A DNA stretch of 64,000 nucleotides from Bacillus massilinigeriensis (GTDB lineage Bacteria; Bacillota; Bacilli; Bacillales; Cytobacillaceae): assembly GCF_900117315.1 (NCBI RefSeq), contig NZ_LT630337.1, forward strand, positions 1,881,847 through 1,945,846, given 5' to 3'. Made by a program: the position numbers and the translations under genes. The notes beneath the pieces were generated by a model. It made no database searches, had not been told where the DNA came from, and saw only the letters and a list, made by a program, of their open reading frames with translations. Positions 15,543 through 24,760 of this stretch are shown here, piece after piece (the first letter of the stretch is position 1; each line of letters begins with the position of its first letter).

Positions 15543-17399
15543 CTATTCACAAAATTCAAGCTCCCGCTTTAATTCATCCACATACTCCTTAGAACCTGTA
15601 ACAATTAATCTATCGTTCATGAGCAATTCTGTGTCTCCGTGAGGAATAATGGCATCTTTACCGCGAAATATACGAACAAAGATAATATCCCCAGTGAATG
15701 GAAACCTCCTAATAGGCAGTCCATCAAATTGTTCGTTTAATAATTTTATTTCATAAAGTGAATTTTCTTTATTTGATAGAATTTCCATCATACTTGGTGA
15801 TTCAATCAAAGCGCGCAATAAGGTTTTTGTTGAGAAAAATAAGGAAAATACTTCAATTCCTTGAGATCGTAATTCAGGCTCTAGCTCAGGACTCTCTATT
15901 CTTACAATTACCCTTTCTACCCCCTGTTTTTTTACCTCTAATGCCAGCTTCGCATTAATGTCTCCATTCCCTGTTGAGATGACCACGATATCAGACTGAA
16001 AGATACTTGTTTGTTCAAATGCTGAAAGCTCATAGTCTTCGATTTCATATATATCAAACAAGGAGTCAGCAATCTGTATATCAGACTTTTCCTGCCTTCT
16101 ATGATACAACACAGGATCATACAAAGATGATTTCAATTCCCTTGAAACAGGTAGTGTAATCTGATTTGCCCCAATAAAGGAAATCTTTATTTTTCTTTCC
16201 TTAATTGATTCCCTTGGCATCAATTTTTTAAAGAAAATGGGAGCAATAATACATGATACGACTGCAACTAGAATAATTGTTCCACTCATATCAGATGTTA
16301 TTACCTCAATCCTCTCGCCAATGGTCGCAGCAGCAATAACCAAAGAGAGTGTGGAGGTTAATAAAAATCCAGAGGCAAAAACCGTTTTTGTATCATACCA
16401 TGCCTTTAGCACTAAAACTGGAATGAGCTTGGATAAAAGCAATGCGGCAAGAAGCAAAGGAATCAGTATAAGCATTTTTTCATTACTAAACAGGGCCCAG
16501 ATATTCAAGTCGACACCGATCATAACAAAGAATATTGGGATTAAAAATCCGTATCCAAATGAATCAAGTTTGTGTAAAAGCTCCTGGTCTGGGGAAAGTA
16601 GAGATACAAGAACGCCTGCAAGGAAGGCCCCCAAAATGTTCTCTGCCCCAACGGTTTCGGAAAGAGCCACTAATATCATAATTAAGGTAAAAACAGCCCT
16701 GGTACTAATTTGAACTGTACTCGATGACATTGACTCCAAAAATTTCAAGTTCTTAAATTTCTTACCTAAACGGTATAGCACAACACCTGCAACAAGAAGA
16801 AGAAGTAATAGCCAGGTGCTTCCATGTCCGCCTTCATTAAGAGAGACAAAAACAGCCAAAAGAATCATGGTTACTAAATCCGCAATAACAGCTGTTAATA
16901 AAATGATTTGACCAATATTTGTCTTCATGATGTGGGCTTCTTTTAAAGTAGGCACGACCACACCTAGAGATATTGTTGAGATGATTAGCGTCATCAGAAA
17001 GGCATTTTCAATAAATCCTGCGATAACAAATAAATTTGATAAAGCGTATGAAACAAGGAAGATGCCGATAAAAATCAATGTAGCTACCATAAAACCATTT
17101 GGTTCTTGTTTTCCGCTTTTGAGTGTTTCTTTCTTTTTCCCACCTGAAAAGGCTGAAAAGTCAATTTCTAGTCCACTTAAAAACATTAAAAAGATAAATC
17201 CAAGAGTTGAAAGAGTCTCAAGCCATACTCCTTCATGAACAAGGTCAAATCCACTTTTGCCAATCAAAAGTCCCATTAATATCTCAGCTACCACTACAGG
17301 AATGAAATGCAGCTTAAAACGGTGTATTAAGATGGGGGTTAGAAACGCAACGACTATGACAATTACTAAAGATGAAACTGAACCAGCATGCTGTTCCAT
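15543..17399 (-). CDS. yjbQ: CPA2-type cation:proton antiporter with TrkA-C domain (YjbQ)
   Basis: A 618-aa membrane antiporter of the KefB/CPA2 family. About 12 membrane segments occupy residues 1-390, followed by a soluble nucleotide-binding-like part and a C-terminal TrkA-C domain (LYEIKLLNEQFDGLPIRRF onward). In B. subtilis YjbQ has this layout and lies next to prpE, as here. It probably exchanges Na+ or K+ for H+. The ATG at 17399 has AAAGGAGGGTG upstream. It is divergent from prpE with only 88 bp between them. Ion specificity is not visible. Confidence 0.88.
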   Translation of the reverse strand: MEQHAGSVSSLVIVIVVAFLTPILIHRFKLHFIPVVVAEILMGLLIGKSGFDLVHEGVWLETLSTLGFIFLMFLSGLEIDFSAFSGGKKKETLKSGKQEPNGFMVATLIFIGIFLVSYALSNLFVIAGFIENAFLMTLIISTISLGVVVPTLKEAHIMKTNIGQIILLTAVIADLVTMILLAVFVSLNEGGHGSTWLLLLLLVAGVVLYRLGKKFKNLKFLESMSSSTVQISTRAVFTLIMILVALSETVGAENILGAFLAGVLVSLLSPDQELLHKLDSFGYGFLIPIFFVMIGVDLNIWALFSNEKMLILIPLLLAALLLSKLIPVLVLKAWYDTKTVFASGFLLTSTLSLVIAAATIGERIEVITSDMSGTIILVAVVSCIIAPIFFKKLMPRESIKERKIKISFIGANQITLPVSRELKSSLYDPVLYHRRQEKSDIQIADSLFDIYEIEDYELSAFEQTSIFQSDIVVISTGNGDINAKLALEVKKQGVERVIVRIESPELEPELRSQGIEVFSLFFSTKTLLRALIESPSMMEILSNKENSLYEIKLLNEQFDGLPIRRFPFTGDIIFVRIFRGKDAIIPHGDTELLMNDRLIVTGSKEYVDELKRELEFCE

Positions 17400-17487
17400 T
17401 GTTCACCCTCCTTTATTAAAAGTTTCAGGATAATATATAAAGAATATGTAAAAATAGAAAAAGCAAATGATTAAAAGGGTGATAATG

Positions 17488-18228
17488 ATGAAATTAGATA
17501 TTATCGGTGATATCCATGGCTGCTTTGATGAATTCTCCTCCCTTACAAAAAAGATAGGTTATAATTGGGAATCTGGAATACCAATACATCCAGAAGGACG
17601 AAAGCTTGCATTTGTAGGGGATCTAACTGATCGTGGACCAAATTCATTAAAAGTCATTGAAGTAATATGGTCATTAGTATTAGAACACCAGGATGCCTAT
17701 TATGTACCTGGAAACCACTGCAATAAGCTTTATCGCTTTTTTCTTGGAAATAAGGTTCAGATTGCACACGGTCTAGAGACAACCGTTGCAGAGTATAAGG
17801 CCTTAAACCATAAAGAGCAATCAAGGATTAAGAATCAATTTATGAATTTATATGAAAATGCCCCACTTTATGACGTTCTTGATCAAGGAAAGTTAGTGAT
17901 TGCTCATGCTGGTATTCGTGAGGAATACATAGGAAAAAAGCATTCAAAGGTAAAAACCTTTGTGCTTTACGGGGATATTACGGGTGAAACCCACGAGGAT
18001 GGTTCACCAGTTCGCCGGGACTGGGCAAAAAGCTATCAAGGAGATGCCTATATCGTCTATGGTCATACACCTGTTAGAGAGCCTAGAATCATAAATAAAA
18101 CCTACAACATTGATACAGGTGCTGTATTCGGAGGAAAGCTAACTGCTCTTCGATATCCAGAGCTTGATACAGTGTCAGTCCCTTCATCTATGCCATTTGT
18201 AGAGGAAAAATTCAAATCATTTTCTTAA
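17488..18228 (+). CDS. prpE: Bis(5'-nucleosyl)-tetraphosphatase PrpE
   Basis: A 246-aa calcineurin-like metallophosphoesterase. Metal-binding motifs are GDIHGCFDE (residues 5-13), [16 protein letters not shown] and the later VYGHTP. PrpE hydrolyses Ap4A and in B. subtilis also affects spore germination as a protein phosphatase. Three ATGs are close together; I chose 17488 because AAAGGGTG lies six bases before it and this gives the family length; 17485 and 17467 are less likely. Same place next to yjbQ as in B. subtilis. Confidence 0.93.
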   Translation: MKLDIIGDIHGCFDEFSSLTKKIGYNWESGIPIHPEGRKLAFVGDLTDRGPNSLKVIEVIWSLVLEHQDAYYVPGNHCNKLYRFFLGNKVQIAHGLETTVAEYKALNHKEQSRIKNQFMNLYENAPLYDVLDQGKLVIAHAGIREEYIGKKHSKVKTFVLYGDITGETHEDGSPVRRDWAKSYQGDAYIVYGHTPVREPRIINKTYNIDTGAVFGGKLTALRYPELDTVSVPSSMPFVEEKFKSFS

Positions 18229-18247
18229 CTAAATTAAGATGATTACT

Positions 18248-19135
18248 TCATTTCATTAAATTAGCCATATCAATTGGCAACTCTGCTTCAAACATTAATT
18301 CTTTCTTAGCAATAGGATGTTGAAAGGATAAACGACAGCAGTGGAGAGCCTGCCTTTTGATAAGATTCTCATCTCCACCATATAAATCATCCCCTAATAA
18401 AGGGTGCCCAACATAAGACATATGAACGCGAATTTGATGTGTTCTCCCCGTTTCAAGTGATAACTCAATATGTGTAAAGGAAGGATAGGTATGAAGCACT
18501 CGATAATGGGTACACGCATATTGTCCATTACGATTTACTTCCCTTTCAATGATGCTTGTGCTTTTTCGAGCGATTGGTTCTTCAACAGTTCCTTCCTTTT
18601 CTTTTAACGAACCATGAACAAGGGCTTCATATGTTCTACGAACTCCGTGCATCTTCTGTTGCTTCCCTAATAGATGATGGATGTGTCGATGCTTAGCGAT
18701 TAGTACTAATCCTGATGTATCACGGTCAAGACGTGTAACGATATGGGCGGTTGCCTTTAAGCCCTGCTTCTCATAATAACCAACAAGGCCATTTGCTAAG
18801 CTACCAGAAGGATGTTCACGAGAAGGAATCGTACTCATCCCAGCAGGTTTTTGAACTACCATGACATAATCATCTTCATACACAATAGAAAGAGGAACCT
18901 TCTCCCCCTTAACACCTTCACTTGGTTCTTCAGGGGGAAAATAGATTCTCAGGCAATCTCCACTTTTTAAAGAATAGCGTACAGTTACTTCCTGATGATT
19001 AACTGAGATTTCCCCGCCTTTAAACTTGATATCAGTTAATGCCGCCTTAGAAATTTCATGTAATTTCAAAAAATCCCTAATTAATCTTCCCTCATCTTTT
19101 TGTGTGATTTCCCATTGCAGCATAAAACGTGACAT
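18248..19135 (-). CDS. RluA-family rRNA pseudouridine synthase (YjbO)
   Basis: A 295-aa pseudouridine synthase. An N-terminal S4-like segment is followed by the catalytic motif HIVTRLDRDTSGLVLIAK (catalytic Asp about residue 140) and the ETGRTHQIRVHMSYVGHPL motif. It converts uridines, probably in rRNA; the exact site is not readable. The ATG at 19135 has AGGAG eleven bases upstream, a little far. It follows nadF by 14 bp, as yjbO follows ppnK in B. subtilis, and converges with prpE. Confidence 0.92.
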   Translation of the reverse strand: MSRFMLQWEITQKDEGRLIRDFLKLHEISKAALTDIKFKGGEISVNHQEVTVRYSLKSGDCLRIYFPPEEPSEGVKGEKVPLSIVYEDDYVMVVQKPAGMSTIPSREHPSGSLANGLVGYYEKQGLKATAHIVTRLDRDTSGLVLIAKHRHIHHLLGKQQKMHGVRRTYEALVHGSLKEKEGTVEEPIARKSTSIIEREVNRNGQYACTHYRVLHTYPSFTHIELSLETGRTHQIRVHMSYVGHPLLGDDLYGGDENLIKRQALHCCRLSFQHPIAKKELMFEAELPIDMANLMK

Positions 19136-19149
19136 ACAAATGATGACTC

Positions 19150-19947
19150 CTATCTATCGGAAATAAATGAATCATGAACCCTTTTCCAAAATGGGAAAGG
19201 CCTAAAACGTGCAAAACGAATCTTATCATCTGCTACCCTAAATTGAATGGATTTAACATCCTTATGAAGAAATGTTAAATGATCAATGGTCACATGAAAG
19301 TCTGGTTGGTTTACCGGCTTTAACATACAAGTATGATGAGCTGGTAAAACGAGTGGTGAACCAATTGTTCTAAAAACCCGATTATTTATAGATGCCATTT
19401 CAGCAAGCTGAATGGCTGGCAAAGATGGGTGTAAAATGGCTCCACCTAATGCCTTATTATAAGCGGTACTGCCAGAAGGAGTGGATAGGCATAAACCATC
19501 TCCTCTAAATCTCTCGAAATGCTGACCTCTAATCTCCACATCCATTACCAAGGTCCCTTCCACACTTCTCACCGTAGACTCATTTAGAGCTAAAAATCGA
19601 GATTCTCTTACACCGTTTTGATAACGAATAATAACCTCAAGCAGCGGATATTCCACTACTTGATAAGGTGTTTTTGCAATCGCAATCACTAGCTTTTCCA
19701 TTTCTTCTGGCACCCAATCAGCATAAAAACCTAGGTGGCCAGTATGAATCCCAACAAAAGCCGTTTTGTCAAGACGGCTATAATAGCGGTGAAAAGCATA
19801 TAAAAGGGTTCCGTCCCCACCAATAGAAACGACAATATCCGGTTGATCTTCATCGTATTCAAGGTCAAAGTCCATCAGATGCGTTCTCATTTGATACATG
19901 AGGGTATTTGACTTTTGGTCTCCTCTTGACGTAATGGCAAATTTCAT
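19150..19947 (-). CDS. nadF: NAD kinase
   Basis: A 265-aa ATP-dependent NAD kinase that makes NADP. The diacylglycerol-kinase-like motif [13 protein letters not shown] holds the GGDG signature and the catalytic Asp (about residue 45); [15 protein letters not shown] is the NAD-binding motif. The length equals B. subtilis NadF (266 aa). The ATG at 19947 follows GAGGAG. It lies in the relQ-nadF-yjbO order, likely one transcript from yjbL or relQ. Confidence 0.95.
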   Translation of the reverse strand: MKFAITSRGDQKSNTLMYQMRTHLMDFDLEYDEDQPDIVVSIGGDGTLLYAFHRYYSRLDKTAFVGIHTGHLGFYADWVPEEMEKLVIAIAKTPYQVVEYPLLEVIIRYQNGVRESRFLALNESTVRSVEGTLVMDVEIRGQHFERFRGDGLCLSTPSGSTAYNKALGGAILHPSLPAIQLAEMASINNRVFRTIGSPLVLPAHHTCMLKPVNQPDFHVTIDHLTFLHKDVKSIQFRVADDKIRFARFRPFPFWKRVHDSFISDR

Positions 19948-20032
19948 CTCGTTTGCTCCTCTGATTTTCGGCTATAATTTTTCATAGATTATTATTTCAA
20001 TTTTCGGGCAACAACTAGTAGAAAAACAGGAA

Positions 20033-20665
20033 CTAATCCTCCTGCTGCTTTTCCTTCTTTCTTGTAAAAAAGGCTTGGGCCTCTTGAATTTCCCCTCTAA
20101 TTAATGACATTTCCTCGTCTAATCGAAATGCTGCTTCTGCGGCTCTTTCCAATCTAAGAATAATATCCTTTGGGAATTGTCCTTTATATTTATAATTAAG
20201 GGAATGCTCAATAGTTGCCCAGAAGTTCATCGCTAATGTACGAATTTGGATCTCTGCTAATATCTTTTTTTCCCCATTGATGGTCTGAACAGGATAACTT
20301 ATTACAACGTGATAAGAGCGGTAACCACTAGCTTTCTTATGTGAAATATAATCCCGTTCCTCGATGATTTCGAAATCATTTCTCATTCGTAATAGCTTAA
20401 CTACTTTTTTGATATCATCAACAAATTGACACATCATCCTTAGTCCAGCGATATCTTGCATTTCAGATTCTAATTTGTCTAGTGGAATCCCCTTAACTCT
20501 TGCTTTATCCAAAATACTTGCAACAGGCTTTACCCTACCGGTTACAAATTCGATTGGGGAATGTGAATCTACCATTTGAAATTCTACCCTCATCCCCTTT
20601 AATTTCACCTTTAATTCTTCGACTGCTTGTTTGTAGGGCGCTAAAAATTCTTCCCAATTTTTCAT
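20033..20665 (-). CDS. relQ: Small alarmone synthetase RelQ (SasB/YjbM)
   Basis: A 210-aa (p)ppGpp synthetase without hydrolase or TGS domains. RelA/SpoT synthetase motifs are present: RVKPVASILDKARVKG, DIAGLRMMCQFVDDI, SGYRSYHVVI and EIQIRTLAMNFWATIEHS. In B. subtilis it forms a tetramer activated by pppGpp and expressed under cell-wall stress. I chose the ATG at 20665, since the eight-base site GAGGTGAT lies seven bases upstream; a GTG and an ATG just upstream overlap that site. A hairpin in the leader adjoins this site (see 20679-20709). Confidence 0.94.
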   Translation of the reverse strand: MKNWEEFLAPYKQAVEELKVKLKGMRVEFQMVDSHSPIEFVTGRVKPVASILDKARVKGIPLDKLESEMQDIAGLRMMCQFVDDIKKVVKLLRMRNDFEIIEERDYISHKKASGYRSYHVVISYPVQTINGEKKILAEIQIRTLAMNFWATIEHSLNYKYKGQFPKDIILRLERAAEAAFRLDEEMSLIRGEIQEAQAFFTRKKEKQQED

Positions 20666-20678
20666 TGCCAACATCACC

Positions 20679-20709
20679 TCATCCGAATGTCATCTGTGTT
20701 TACGGATGA
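20679..20709 (-). promoter_or_regulatory. Leader hairpin next to the relQ ribosome binding site
   Basis: TCATCCG (20679-20685) is exactly complementary to CGGATGA (20703-20709) with a 17-nt loop. The 3' arm on the mRNA runs straight into GAGGTGAT, the relQ ribosome binding site, so it could influence translation. It could also be a weak mRNA-processing signal after yjbL. Confidence 0.4.
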
Positions 20710-20722
20710 ACTTTTGAAATGC

Positions 20723-21088
20723 CTAAAATGTGCTCTCCACCTTTTGTACCATTTCTTCACCGTAATTTCTATTCCCCTTAATATTTTCGATTAAATACTG
20801 CAACTCATTATGTATATTGGATAGCTCCACTTTCCATTCATCCAATTTTATAAACACAGGAATCTCTATTTCTAACATTTTTCTTAAATCAGTCCAAATA
20901 TGTTCCGGAAACACTAAATATGTATACGATTGGTCAATCTCCATTATATAAATAAAAGAAAAAGCATTTGAATCAACAAGCATTTGCCCAGTTGCCTTTA
21001 TATTCTTAAAATGAATGGTTTGATCAGTGTTAAAGATCAATTCATCATTCAGAAAAACAGCCGTCTTAATCTTTACTTGTTGTCTCAT
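20723..21088 (-). CDS. yjbL: Conserved hypothetical protein YjbL-like
   Basis: A 121-aa soluble protein of unknown function, length equal to B. subtilis YjbL and in the same place, between yjbK and relQ. It has no membrane segment, signal peptide or familiar catalytic motif; the composition is mixed and acidic with a C-terminal helix. I chose the ATG at 21088, with GGAGG seven bases before it, not the ATG-containing extension to 21106. Assignment rests mainly on gene order. Confidence 0.75.
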   Translation of the reverse strand: MRQQVKIKTAVFLNDELIFNTDQTIHFKNIKATGQMLVDSNAFSFIYIMEIDQSYTYLVFPEHIWTDLRKMLEIEIPVFIKLDEWKVELSNIHNELQYLIENIKGNRNYGEEMVQKVESTF

Positions 21089-21210
21089 GACACTACCTCC
21101 ATACACCCTTTTATTTTATCACAACAAAACCTTTTATCTCAAAGATTGAAGTCACACCATTATAAGATGATAATAAGGTTAATAAATGAAAAATGAAAGG
21201 AAGAATTGAA

Positions 21211-21828
21211 TTGTCTCGAAATATTGAAATCGAATTTAAAAATATATTAACTAAATCTGAATTTACTATGTTAAAAACATATTTCCATCTCAATGATGAC
21301 AATTTTATAAAACAGGAAAATCATTATTTTGATACTCCTCAATTTTCCCTAAAGGATCAATCTAGTGCACTACGAATTCGTGAAAAAAACGGTAGCTTTG
21401 AAATGACTTTGAAACAACCTGTTAAGAATGGTTTATTAGAAACTAATCAATTACTTACAAGTCAGCAGGCCTCGAATATGATCGAAACGGGAAAACTGAT
21501 CTCAGGGATAGTGATGGAAGCAATTATAAACATGAATATTAATCCCAATGAGCTTCAGTACTTTGGAACATTAACGACAGAAAGAGCAGAAATACCATAT
21601 AAGAATGGTCTAATTGTATTGGATTTCAGTTACTATTTAAATACTTTTGATTATGAGATAGAATATGAAGTGAATGATTATGAAACGGGGAAACAACTTT
21701 TTGAAGACTTGCTTCAAAAGCAGAATATCCCACAAAGGAAAACTACCAATAAAATTAAAAGATTTTACTTACAAAAGCAAAAACTTTCTCAATCGATAAA
21801 TGACAAGGAGAATAATGATGAACGTTGA
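21211..21828 (+). CDS. yjbK: CYTH-domain protein YjbK
   Basis: A 205-aa CYTH (triphosphate tunnel metalloenzyme) protein. The EIEFK signature is at residues 5-9, followed by [17 protein letters not shown] with the basic and acidic residues that bind triphosphate and metal. Family members hydrolyse triphosphates such as inorganic triphosphate or thiamine triphosphate; the true substrate is unknown. The frame is open upstream to an ATG at 21193, but the start is most likely a TTG at 21211, since AAAGGAAG lies just before it and it matches the family N-terminus. It overlaps cwlQ by 11 bp. Confidence 0.88.
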   Translation: MSRNIEIEFKNILTKSEFTMLKTYFHLNDDNFIKQENHYFDTPQFSLKDQSSALRIREKNGSFEMTLKQPVKNGLLETNQLLTSQQASNMIETGKLISGIVMEAIINMNINPNELQYFGTLTTERAEIPYKNGLIVLDFSYYLNTFDYEIEYEVNDYETGKQLFEDLLQKQNIPQRKTTNKIKRFYLQKQKLSQSINDKENNDER

Positions 21829-22459
21829 TCAAATGAAAATATTGCTGCAACTTCAAGCTTTACAGAACTTGAATAGTAGTAGTTCTGCACCCTCTTCTTC
21901 TGATAATGCGAATATGTTTAAAGAATTGATGTACGAGCTTTTGAGTGAGGATGAAATATCTTTATTAACGGGAAAAAGCAGTTTAGATTCGGGAATAACC
22001 CCATCTAACTTAAACTCAAATCCAACATCCTTAAACAGCACATCACTTCCACCGTTAAGCCTTACAAAACTGACTGGTGCTTCAACAGACTTTGAAGATA
22101 TCATTAATGAGGCTGCTGAAAAATATGATCTACCAGCAAAGCTTATCAAGTCCGTCATTAAACATGAGTCTAACTTCAACCCTAATGCAACCAGCTATGC
22201 GGGAGCTTCTGGGTTAATGCAGCTAATGCCAGCAACTGCTAGAGGATTAGGGGTTCAAAATATATTTGACCCGAAAGAAAATATCCTAGCAGGAAGCAAG
22301 TACTTACGAAATATGTTGGACAAGTATGATGGAAATGTTAACCTTGCTCTAGCTGCTTATAATGCCGGCCCAGGGAATGTAGATAAATATGGCGGAATCC
22401 CACCATTTAAAGAAACACAAAACTACGTGAAAAAAGTGACAGATACTTATCTTGCATAA
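21818..22459 (+). CDS. cwlQ: Lytic transglycosylase CwlQ (YjbJ-like)
   Basis: A 213-aa protein with a C-terminal SLT domain (residues about 95-213). Motifs are [10 protein letters not shown] with the catalytic Glu, [18 protein letters not shown] and [18 protein letters not shown]. The N-terminal 90 residues are Ser/Asn-rich and probably unstructured, and there is no clear signal peptide, as in B. subtilis YjbJ (CwlQ), which is both a lytic transglycosylase and a muramidase. I chose the ATG at 21818, with AAGGAG at the right distance; 21815 is the alternative. It is followed by a complex hairpin. Confidence 0.9.
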   Translation: MNVDQMKILLQLQALQNLNSSSSAPSSSDNANMFKELMYELLSEDEISLLTGKSSLDSGITPSNLNSNPTSLNSTSLPPLSLTKLTGASTDFEDIINEAAEKYDLPAKLIKSVIKHESNFNPNATSYAGASGLMQLMPATARGLGVQNIFDPKENILAGSKYLRNMLDKYDGNVNLALAAYNAGPGNVDKYGGIPPFKETQNYVKKVTDTYLA

Positions 22460-22471
22460 AATTTAGACAGT

Positions 22472-22564
22472 ATAGGCTACTCATAATGGTTTTTGGATAA
22501 GATAATTGGCGGAAATATACTCCGCTCAGTTAATGCTTAAACCATTCATGCGCAGCCTATTTTG
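22472..22564 (+). terminator. Three-tier nested palindrome after cwlQ
   Basis: Three nested complementary pairs: ATAGGCT (22472-22478) with AGCCTAT (22554-22560), AATGGTTT (22485-22492) with AAACCATT (22539-22546), and GCGGA (22509-22513) with TCCGC (22521-22525). TTTT follows the outer arm. Together they form a long branched stem that probably ends the yjbK-cwlQ transcript, although it is larger than a normal terminator. Confidence 0.6.
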
Positions 22565-22712
22565 TTGTGGAATCACTCATTCCTTTTATTTCCTACCCTA
22601 TTAACCTTACTTGCCAAGCTAACTATTTGAGATATGAAAATTGCATTGTTAAAATGAAATTAATAAAACTATAGTATTAGTAGTGATTTCTTATTCATAA
22701 GGAGTTAGTGGA

Positions 22713-23111
22713 ATGTCCGAAAACATGAAGACACCGTTTGAAGTGATTGGTGAAGATCGATTACACCATTTAATAGATGCTTTCTACCGTCGAGTTCATC
22801 TCCATCCAGACTTAATACCCATTTTTCCAGATGACTTAACGGAAACTGCCCGAAAACAAAAACAATTCATGACTCAATTTCTAGGCGGGCCTCCATTATA
22901 TACATCTGAACATGGGCATCCAATGCTTAGAGCCCGTCATTTGCCTTTTGAAATAACTGAAACAAGAGCAAGAGCATGGCTAACTTGCATGAGTGAAGCA
23001 ATGGATGAGATTGGATTAGATGGTGAAGTAAGAACTTTTTTCTATTCTAGATTAGTTCAAACCGCAGAACACATGATTAATACATCAGAAAAAGATCAAG
23101 ATGAAAGGTGA
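22713..23111 (+). CDS. yjbI: Truncated hemoglobin (YjbI, trHbO group II)
   Basis: A 132-aa truncated hemoglobin. AFYRRV includes the B10 Tyr, RARHLPFEI holds the proximal His, and ARAWLTCM contains the Trp (G8) of group II. In B. subtilis yjbI is cotranscribed with yjbH and is implicated in oxidative and nitrosative defence. The ATG at 22713 has AAGGAG upstream. It is 6 bp from the yjbH start and shares an operon with it. Confidence 0.94.
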   Translation: MSENMKTPFEVIGEDRLHHLIDAFYRRVHLHPDLIPIFPDDLTETARKQKQFMTQFLGGPPLYTSEHGHPMLRARHLPFEITETRARAWLTCMSEAMDEIGLDGEVRTFFYSRLVQTAEHMINTSEKDQDER

Positions 23112-23116
23112 GAGCC

Positions 23117-23995
23117 GTGAAAAGAGAATTTTCCCAAACAAACTCGACATCATTTCATCATTGCCATGGAAACGAGACAAAGCCAATTGAAATTTATGTG
23201 TTTGTTGACCCTTTATGCCCAGAATGTTGGTCTCTCGAGCCAGTGATTAAAAAGCTACATGCTGAATATGGACGCTACATCTCTATTAAACACGTATTAA
23301 GTGGAAGTCTCGCCACCTTAAATTTAGGGAAAAAGCAAAAGTCTGATAATCATGCCCAGATAGTGGAGAAAACGACAAACCGCACGGGGATGTCATGTGA
23401 TGGGAGTCTTTGGATTGAAAATCCAGTCTCTTCCCCTTATTTAGCGTTCATTGCCATTAAAGCAGCCGAGCTACAAGGAAGAAAAGCAGGAATAAAATTT
23501 TTAAGAAAACTTCAAGAGGTTTTATTTTTAGAAAATCAAAACGTTTCTAGCTTTGATGTTTTAAAGGAATGTGCGGGCAAGATTGGCCTTGATGTTAATG
23601 AATTTGTATCGGATATCCATTCTGAAAGCGCAGCTAAGGCCTTTCAATGTGATCTCAAGATTACCTCTGAAATGGAGGTCCGTGAAATTCCTAGTCTCGT
23701 CTTTTTTAATCAAACCATTGAGGATGAAGGAATTAAAATCACTGGATGCTATCCATATGAGATATTCGTTCAAATACTTGAAGAGATGCTGCCTGAAAAA
23801 CCAGAGAGAGCTGTTCCTCCTCCAATAGATTCATTAATTAAACACTATAGACTATTGGCTTCTTCAGAGATTGCACTTATTTATAATATGAAAATACATG
23901 AAGTTGAAAAAGAAATGAAGAAGCTTCAATTAAAGCAAATGGTTGAAAAAATCCCAGTTAAATATGGGGTGTTTTGGAGATATATTGGAGAATAA
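23117..23995 (+). CDS. yjbH: ClpXP adaptor for Spx degradation, YjbH (SpxH)
   Basis: A 292-aa DsbA-like thioredoxin-fold protein with a CPEC motif ([12 protein letters not shown], about residue 40). YjbH brings Spx to ClpXP for degradation in unstressed cells and aggregates on disulfide stress. Length and neighbour yjbI match B. subtilis. I chose the GTG at 23117 with AAAGGTGA five bases before it; an upstream GTG at 23108 overlaps the yjbI stop. The target, spx, is in the same window at 30665-31060. Confidence 0.92.
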   Translation: MKREFSQTNSTSFHHCHGNETKPIEIYVFVDPLCPECWSLEPVIKKLHAEYGRYISIKHVLSGSLATLNLGKKQKSDNHAQIVEKTTNRTGMSCDGSLWIENPVSSPYLAFIAIKAAELQGRKAGIKFLRKLQEVLFLENQNVSSFDVLKECAGKIGLDVNEFVSDIHSESAAKAFQCDLKITSEMEVREIPSLVFFNQTIEDEGIKITGCYPYEIFVQILEEMLPEKPERAVPPPIDSLIKHYRLLASSEIALIYNMKIHEVEKEMKKLQLKQMVEKIPVKYGVFWRYIGE

Positions 23996-24009
23996 AAAGT
24001 TTCTAAAGG

Positions 24010-24037
24010 TGCTTGGCATTGTTGCCAGGCATTTTTT
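24010..24037 (+). terminator. Terminator of yjbI-yjbH
   Basis: TGCTTGGCA (24010-24018) pairs with TGCCAGGCA (24023-24031) with one G-U pair and a 4-nt loop, followed by TTTTTT. It is 15 bp beyond the yjbH stop. Confidence 0.85.
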
Positions 24038-24495
24038 GATCGCTCTACCCTATAAAAACTGTGGATAACTTTTTGCCGCTCAGTCATTTTTTGATGTGCA
24101 TTTTTTGAATGGATGAAATTAAACATGAATGATGATTTCTGAATCAGGTGACTATTTATGTAAATCAAATATGTCATTAAAACATTCTAATAAAAAAAGA
24201 AAAGAGCCTTGCAAACCGATTGTTTAGCAAGGCTCTTTTCTTTTAATAATACGAACAAAGGGGATGGGAGAAATTTTTTTCACGGTCAAACAAAAGGGGT
24301 TTATGTTTGTTTGTGATTAATTTCACATCATTAATATACCATCCCTGCAAGGGTTATTCAATAACTTTGTGCCTCGTTTCACAAAACTGTCAAAATATAA
24401 GAATACGAGGAGACAGGTTGCATATATTTACCTTAAATACCCATGCGAAACAAAAACATTCATCAATCGTGTCTTTAAGGAGGCTTCTCTCTCGT
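24038..24495. other. Gene-poor stretch with an orphan strong hairpin
   Basis: About 460 bp between the yjbH terminator and the small yizD-like gene. It holds a DnaA-box-like TGTGGATAA at 24060-24068, the strong hairpin at 24200-24244, and then AT-rich sequence with an AGGAGG-like site at 24478-24484. I see no convincing gene on either strand; a small RNA ending at the hairpin is possible but unproven. Confidence 0.4.
24200..24244. terminator. Strong bidirectional hairpin, no gene directly upstream
   Basis: AAAAGAGCCTTGC (24200-24212) is exactly complementary to GCAAGGCTCTTTT (24227-24239), flanked by A-rich and T-rich sequence, so it can terminate in both directions. It is far from yjbH, which already has a terminator, so it may belong to an unrecognised small transcript. 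Confidence 0.75.
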
Positions 24496-24669
24496 ATGAA
24501 AAGTATTAATTTCTGGCTTATGGTGGTTTTCTTATTGTTTTCTTTGTTTCTTAATTTTTTAGGTCTTATGGATTTAATTCCACTATTTATTTCCTCACCT
24601 TTATTATTTCTGTCATTATTTATTTTCCTATTCTATTTAAATGATCGTAAAAGGTTTAAGAAATTTTAA
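24496..24669 (+). CDS. Small membrane protein, YizD-like
   Basis: A 57-aa protein with two hydrophobic segments and a basic C-terminus (NDRKRFKKF). B. subtilis yizD, about 56 aa, is at the same place between yjbH and pepF, which supports the call. The open frame extends upstream to 24307, with an alternative TTG near 24419 behind GAGGAG, but the ATG at 24496 starts at the conserved-looking membrane segment; AAGGAGG is 12 bases before it, a long spacing. Function unknown. Confidence 0.65.
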   Translation: MKSINFWLMVVFLLFSLFLNFLGLMDLIPLFISSPLLFLSLFIFLFYLNDRKRFKKF

Positions 24670-24720
24670 CTAGATAATTCTAAAAAAGTATTAAAGTCGA
24701 AAAACTAATTTTATCCCCAC

Positions 24721-24755
24721 AAAAAAGCGGAGGTCAATCAACCCCCGCTTTTTTT
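24721..24755. terminator. Bidirectional terminator between yizD and pepF
   Basis: AAAAAAGCGGAGGT (24721-24734) pairs with ACCCCCGCTTTTTT (24741-24754), one mismatch, 6-nt loop. It sits between convergent genes; the T-run on either strand suits both. Confidence 0.85.
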
Positions 24756-24760
24756 ACCAG

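Noticed and set aside
24307..24495. Longer 120-codon version of the yizD-like frame
   Set aside because: Upstream part is not like a membrane-protein N-terminus and the shorter product equals the YizD length.
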